From Citricoccus zhacaiensis (GTDB lineage: Bacteria > Actinomycetota > Actinomycetes > Actinomycetales > Micrococcaceae), in assembly GCF_014645315.1 (NCBI RefSeq), contig NZ_BMLQ01000003.1:332930-396929 (forward strand): DNA of 64,000 nt, read 5' to 3'. Each line of letters starts with the position of its first letter. Position 1 is the first letter of the stretch. Positions 62,785 to 64,000 of this stretch are shown here, piece after piece. The notes under the pieces are model-generated. The model saw only the letters and a program-made list of their open reading frames with translations, made no database searches and was not told the origin of the DNA. The translations under genes were made by a program, and so were the position numbers.

Positions 62785-63126
62785 ATGTACCCGTGGATTC
62801 TAGTCTCGACCATTGAGAATTGGCTCTACATCGCCTTGTCCCTGGTGGCCGTCGTGCTGGCCGTCTGGGCCTTCGGCGACTGCCTGATCCGGGGCAAGGA
62901 CCAGTTCGAACGGGCCGGGCAGAAGACCAAGACCTTCTGGCTGCTCCTCACCGGGGTGGCGGCCTTCGTGGGCGTGGTGTCCATGGCCGGGGCCGTTAAC
63001 AGCCTGGGTGCCGGGTTCAGCCTGTTCCAGATCGCCGCCCTGTGCGTGGCCGCCGTGTACCTGGCCGGGCCGCGCGGCGAGCTGAAGCTCTTCGGCAGCG
63101 GAGGCTCGCGCCCCTACGGGTACTGA
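62785..63126 (+). CDS. DUF2516 family membrane protein
   Basis: A 113-residue protein with three or four membrane segments (IENWLYIALSLVAVVLAVWA, FWLLLTGVAAFVGVVS, FQIAALCVAAVYLAG) and the short loop CLIRGKDQFERAGQKTK, matching actinobacterial DUF2516 proteins of unknown function. TAGGCT (62773-62778) lies six bases before the ATG and overlaps the stop codon of the PLP-enzyme gene, so it can be transcribed independently as a leaderless message. Confidence 0.88.
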   Translation: MYPWILVSTIENWLYIALSLVAVVLAVWAFGDCLIRGKDQFERAGQKTKTFWLLLTGVAAFVGVVSMAGAVNSLGAGFSLFQIAALCVAAVYLAGPRGELKLFGSGGSRPYGY

Positions 63127-63179
63127 TCGGGTCCCGTCGCACGGCGGGCCGCGTGGTGACATCCCGTTAGGATGTGGCC

Positions 63180-63950
63180 ATGGCTGAGACACCCTACAAG
63201 CTCGTCCTGCTGCGGCACGGCCAGAGCGACTGGAATGAGAAGAATCTGTTCACCGGTTGGGTGGATGTGCCGCTGACCGCCAAGGGCCGCGAGGAGGCCG
63301 CCCGGGGCGGTGAACTGCTCGCCGCGGAGGGTCTGCTGCCGGACGTCCTCCACACCTCCGTGCTGAAGCGGGCCATCACCACCGCCAACCTGGCCCTCGA
63401 ATCCGCTGACCGGCAGTGGATCCCGGTCAAGCGCGACTGGCGTCTGAACGAGCGCCACTACGGTGCCCTGCAGGGTAAGGACAAGGCCCAGATCCGGGAT
63501 GAGTTCGGCGAGGAACAGTTCATGGTCTGGCGCCGCTCCTATGACACCCCGCCGCCCGCGCTGGACGACTCCTCCGAGTTCTCGCAGGCCGGTGATCCCC
63601 GCTATGCCGGCCTCGGAGAGGGCATCCCGCGCACCGAATGCCTCCAGGACGTCGTCACGCGGCTGCTGCCGTACTGGGAGACCGAGATCGTGCCGGACCT
63701 GAAGGCCGGCAAGACCGTGCTGGTGGCCGCCCACGGCAACTCCCTGCGCGCCCTGGTCAAGCACCTGGACGGCATCTCGGACGAGGACATCGCCGGGGTG
63801 AACATCCCCACCGGCATCCCGCTGTACTACGAGCTGGATGAGCATCTGAAGCCGGTGACCGCCAACGGCCGCTACCTGGATCCGGAGGCCGCGGCCGCCG
63901 GTGCCGCCGCGGTGGCCGCCCAGGGCAGCGCTCAGGGCCCGGCTCAGTAG
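63180..63950 (+). CDS. gpmA: 2,3-bisphosphoglycerate-dependent phosphoglycerate mutase
   Basis: A 256-residue glycolytic enzyme interconverting 3- and 2-phosphoglycerate through a phosphohistidine. Seen: [20 protein letters not shown] (nucleophile His), [19 protein letters not shown], and [19 protein letters not shown] (second His). ATG 63180 has TAGGAT (63168-63173) six bases upstream, so a leaderless message; the GTG two codons earlier would overlap that element's spacer. The C-terminus is Ala-rich low complexity ([14 protein letters not shown]). Last gene of the window. Confidence 0.96.
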   Translation: MAETPYKLVLLRHGQSDWNEKNLFTGWVDVPLTAKGREEAARGGELLAAEGLLPDVLHTSVLKRAITTANLALESADRQWIPVKRDWRLNERHYGALQGKDKAQIRDEFGEEQFMVWRRSYDTPPPALDDSSEFSQAGDPRYAGLGEGIPRTECLQDVVTRLLPYWETEIVPDLKAGKTVLVAAHGNSLRALVKHLDGISDEDIAGVNIPTGIPLYYELDEHLKPVTANGRYLDPEAAAAGAAAVAAQGSAQGPAQ

Positions 63951-64000
63951 CCCCGTAGCCCGCGAGCCGCGAGCCCACCAACAACGACGTCGGCCGGTCA

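Noticed and set aside
1..64000. CRISPR arrays, insertion sequences, prophage or origin-like AT-rich clusters
   Set aside because: I found no regularly spaced repeats, transposase or integrase motifs, terminal inverted repeats around genes, or DnaA-box clusters.

Overview
The window is about 64 kb of very GC-rich actinobacterial chromosome. Strong GC bias at third codon positions, many -10-like hexamers placed 6-8 nt before start codons (leaderless genes), and actinobacteria-typical families (DUF2516, DUF4916, an RqlH-type helicase with a phosphoribosyltransferase tail, the lhr-nei2 pair, DUF222/HNH) suggest a member of the Micrococcales, probably Micrococcaceae. Genus is not resolvable by eye. 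I see no rRNA, insertion sequence, prophage, CRISPR array or replication origin. The single clear gene lesion is a frameshifted HNH gene.

Layout. 1-9 kb: aldo/keto reductase (cut by the window edge), SRPBCC protein, acyl-CoA ligase, tRNA-guanine transglycosylase, FUSC transporter, a small DUF4916 operon and an old-yellow-enzyme reductase. 9-15 kb: a coupled leftward run (pseudouridine synthase, DedA, coiled-coil membrane protein), then a GlgC-like pyrophosphorylase. 14-20 kb: Lhr helicase with the Nei2 glycosylase (DNA repair). 20-25 kb: lipoprotein, RlmH overlapping a LysR regulator, a divergent LigM-like O-demethylase, and sufU-sufS. 25-31 kb: tRNA-Ser, TadA, Upp, a 374-bp control region, a winged-helix regulator, SixA-like phosphatase, tRNA-Arg and GTP-type PEP carboxykinase. 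31-41 kb: RqlH-like helicase, CNNM/CorC-like protein, phosphomannomutase, MFS carrier, then a P-loop protein and an ABC-exporter-like protein lacking every recognisable ATPase motif. 41-53 kb: PRC-barrel/DUF2382 protein, tRNA-Ser, S9 peptidase, FAD/NAD(P)-binding protein, and two large secreted SLH-domain enzymes (an ExeM/NucH-type nuclease and a 5'-nucleotidase). 53-64 kb: tRNA-Ser, the broken HNH gene, quinone oxidoreductase, tRNA-Thr, HAD hydrolase, TAP-family lipoprotein hydrolase, holB-tmk, a Cys/Met-type PLP enzyme, DUF2516 protein and phosphoglycerate mutase.

How genes may work together. The two SLH enzymes would act in series at the cell surface: extracellular DNA is cut by the nuclease, nucleotides are dephosphorylated by the nucleotidase, and nucleosides and phosphate become available. 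They share nearly the same SLH tail and nearly the same hairpin after the stop codon, pointing to a duplicated 3' module. Lhr and Nei2 form a conserved repair pair; holB and tmk overlap by 4 bp; sufS and sufU overlap by 4 bp. The LigM-like enzyme and its divergent LysR share a nested palindrome and look like a self-contained regulated aromatic demethylation unit.

Most unusual content: the ABC-like protein with a degenerate nucleotide-binding domain beside a P-loop protein; the SLH module duplication; the TGTGA/TCACA-rich control region before the winged-helix gene; and the dense set of leaderless promoters, several of which decide the start codons chosen here. Gene functions are from motif reading only; no database search was run.
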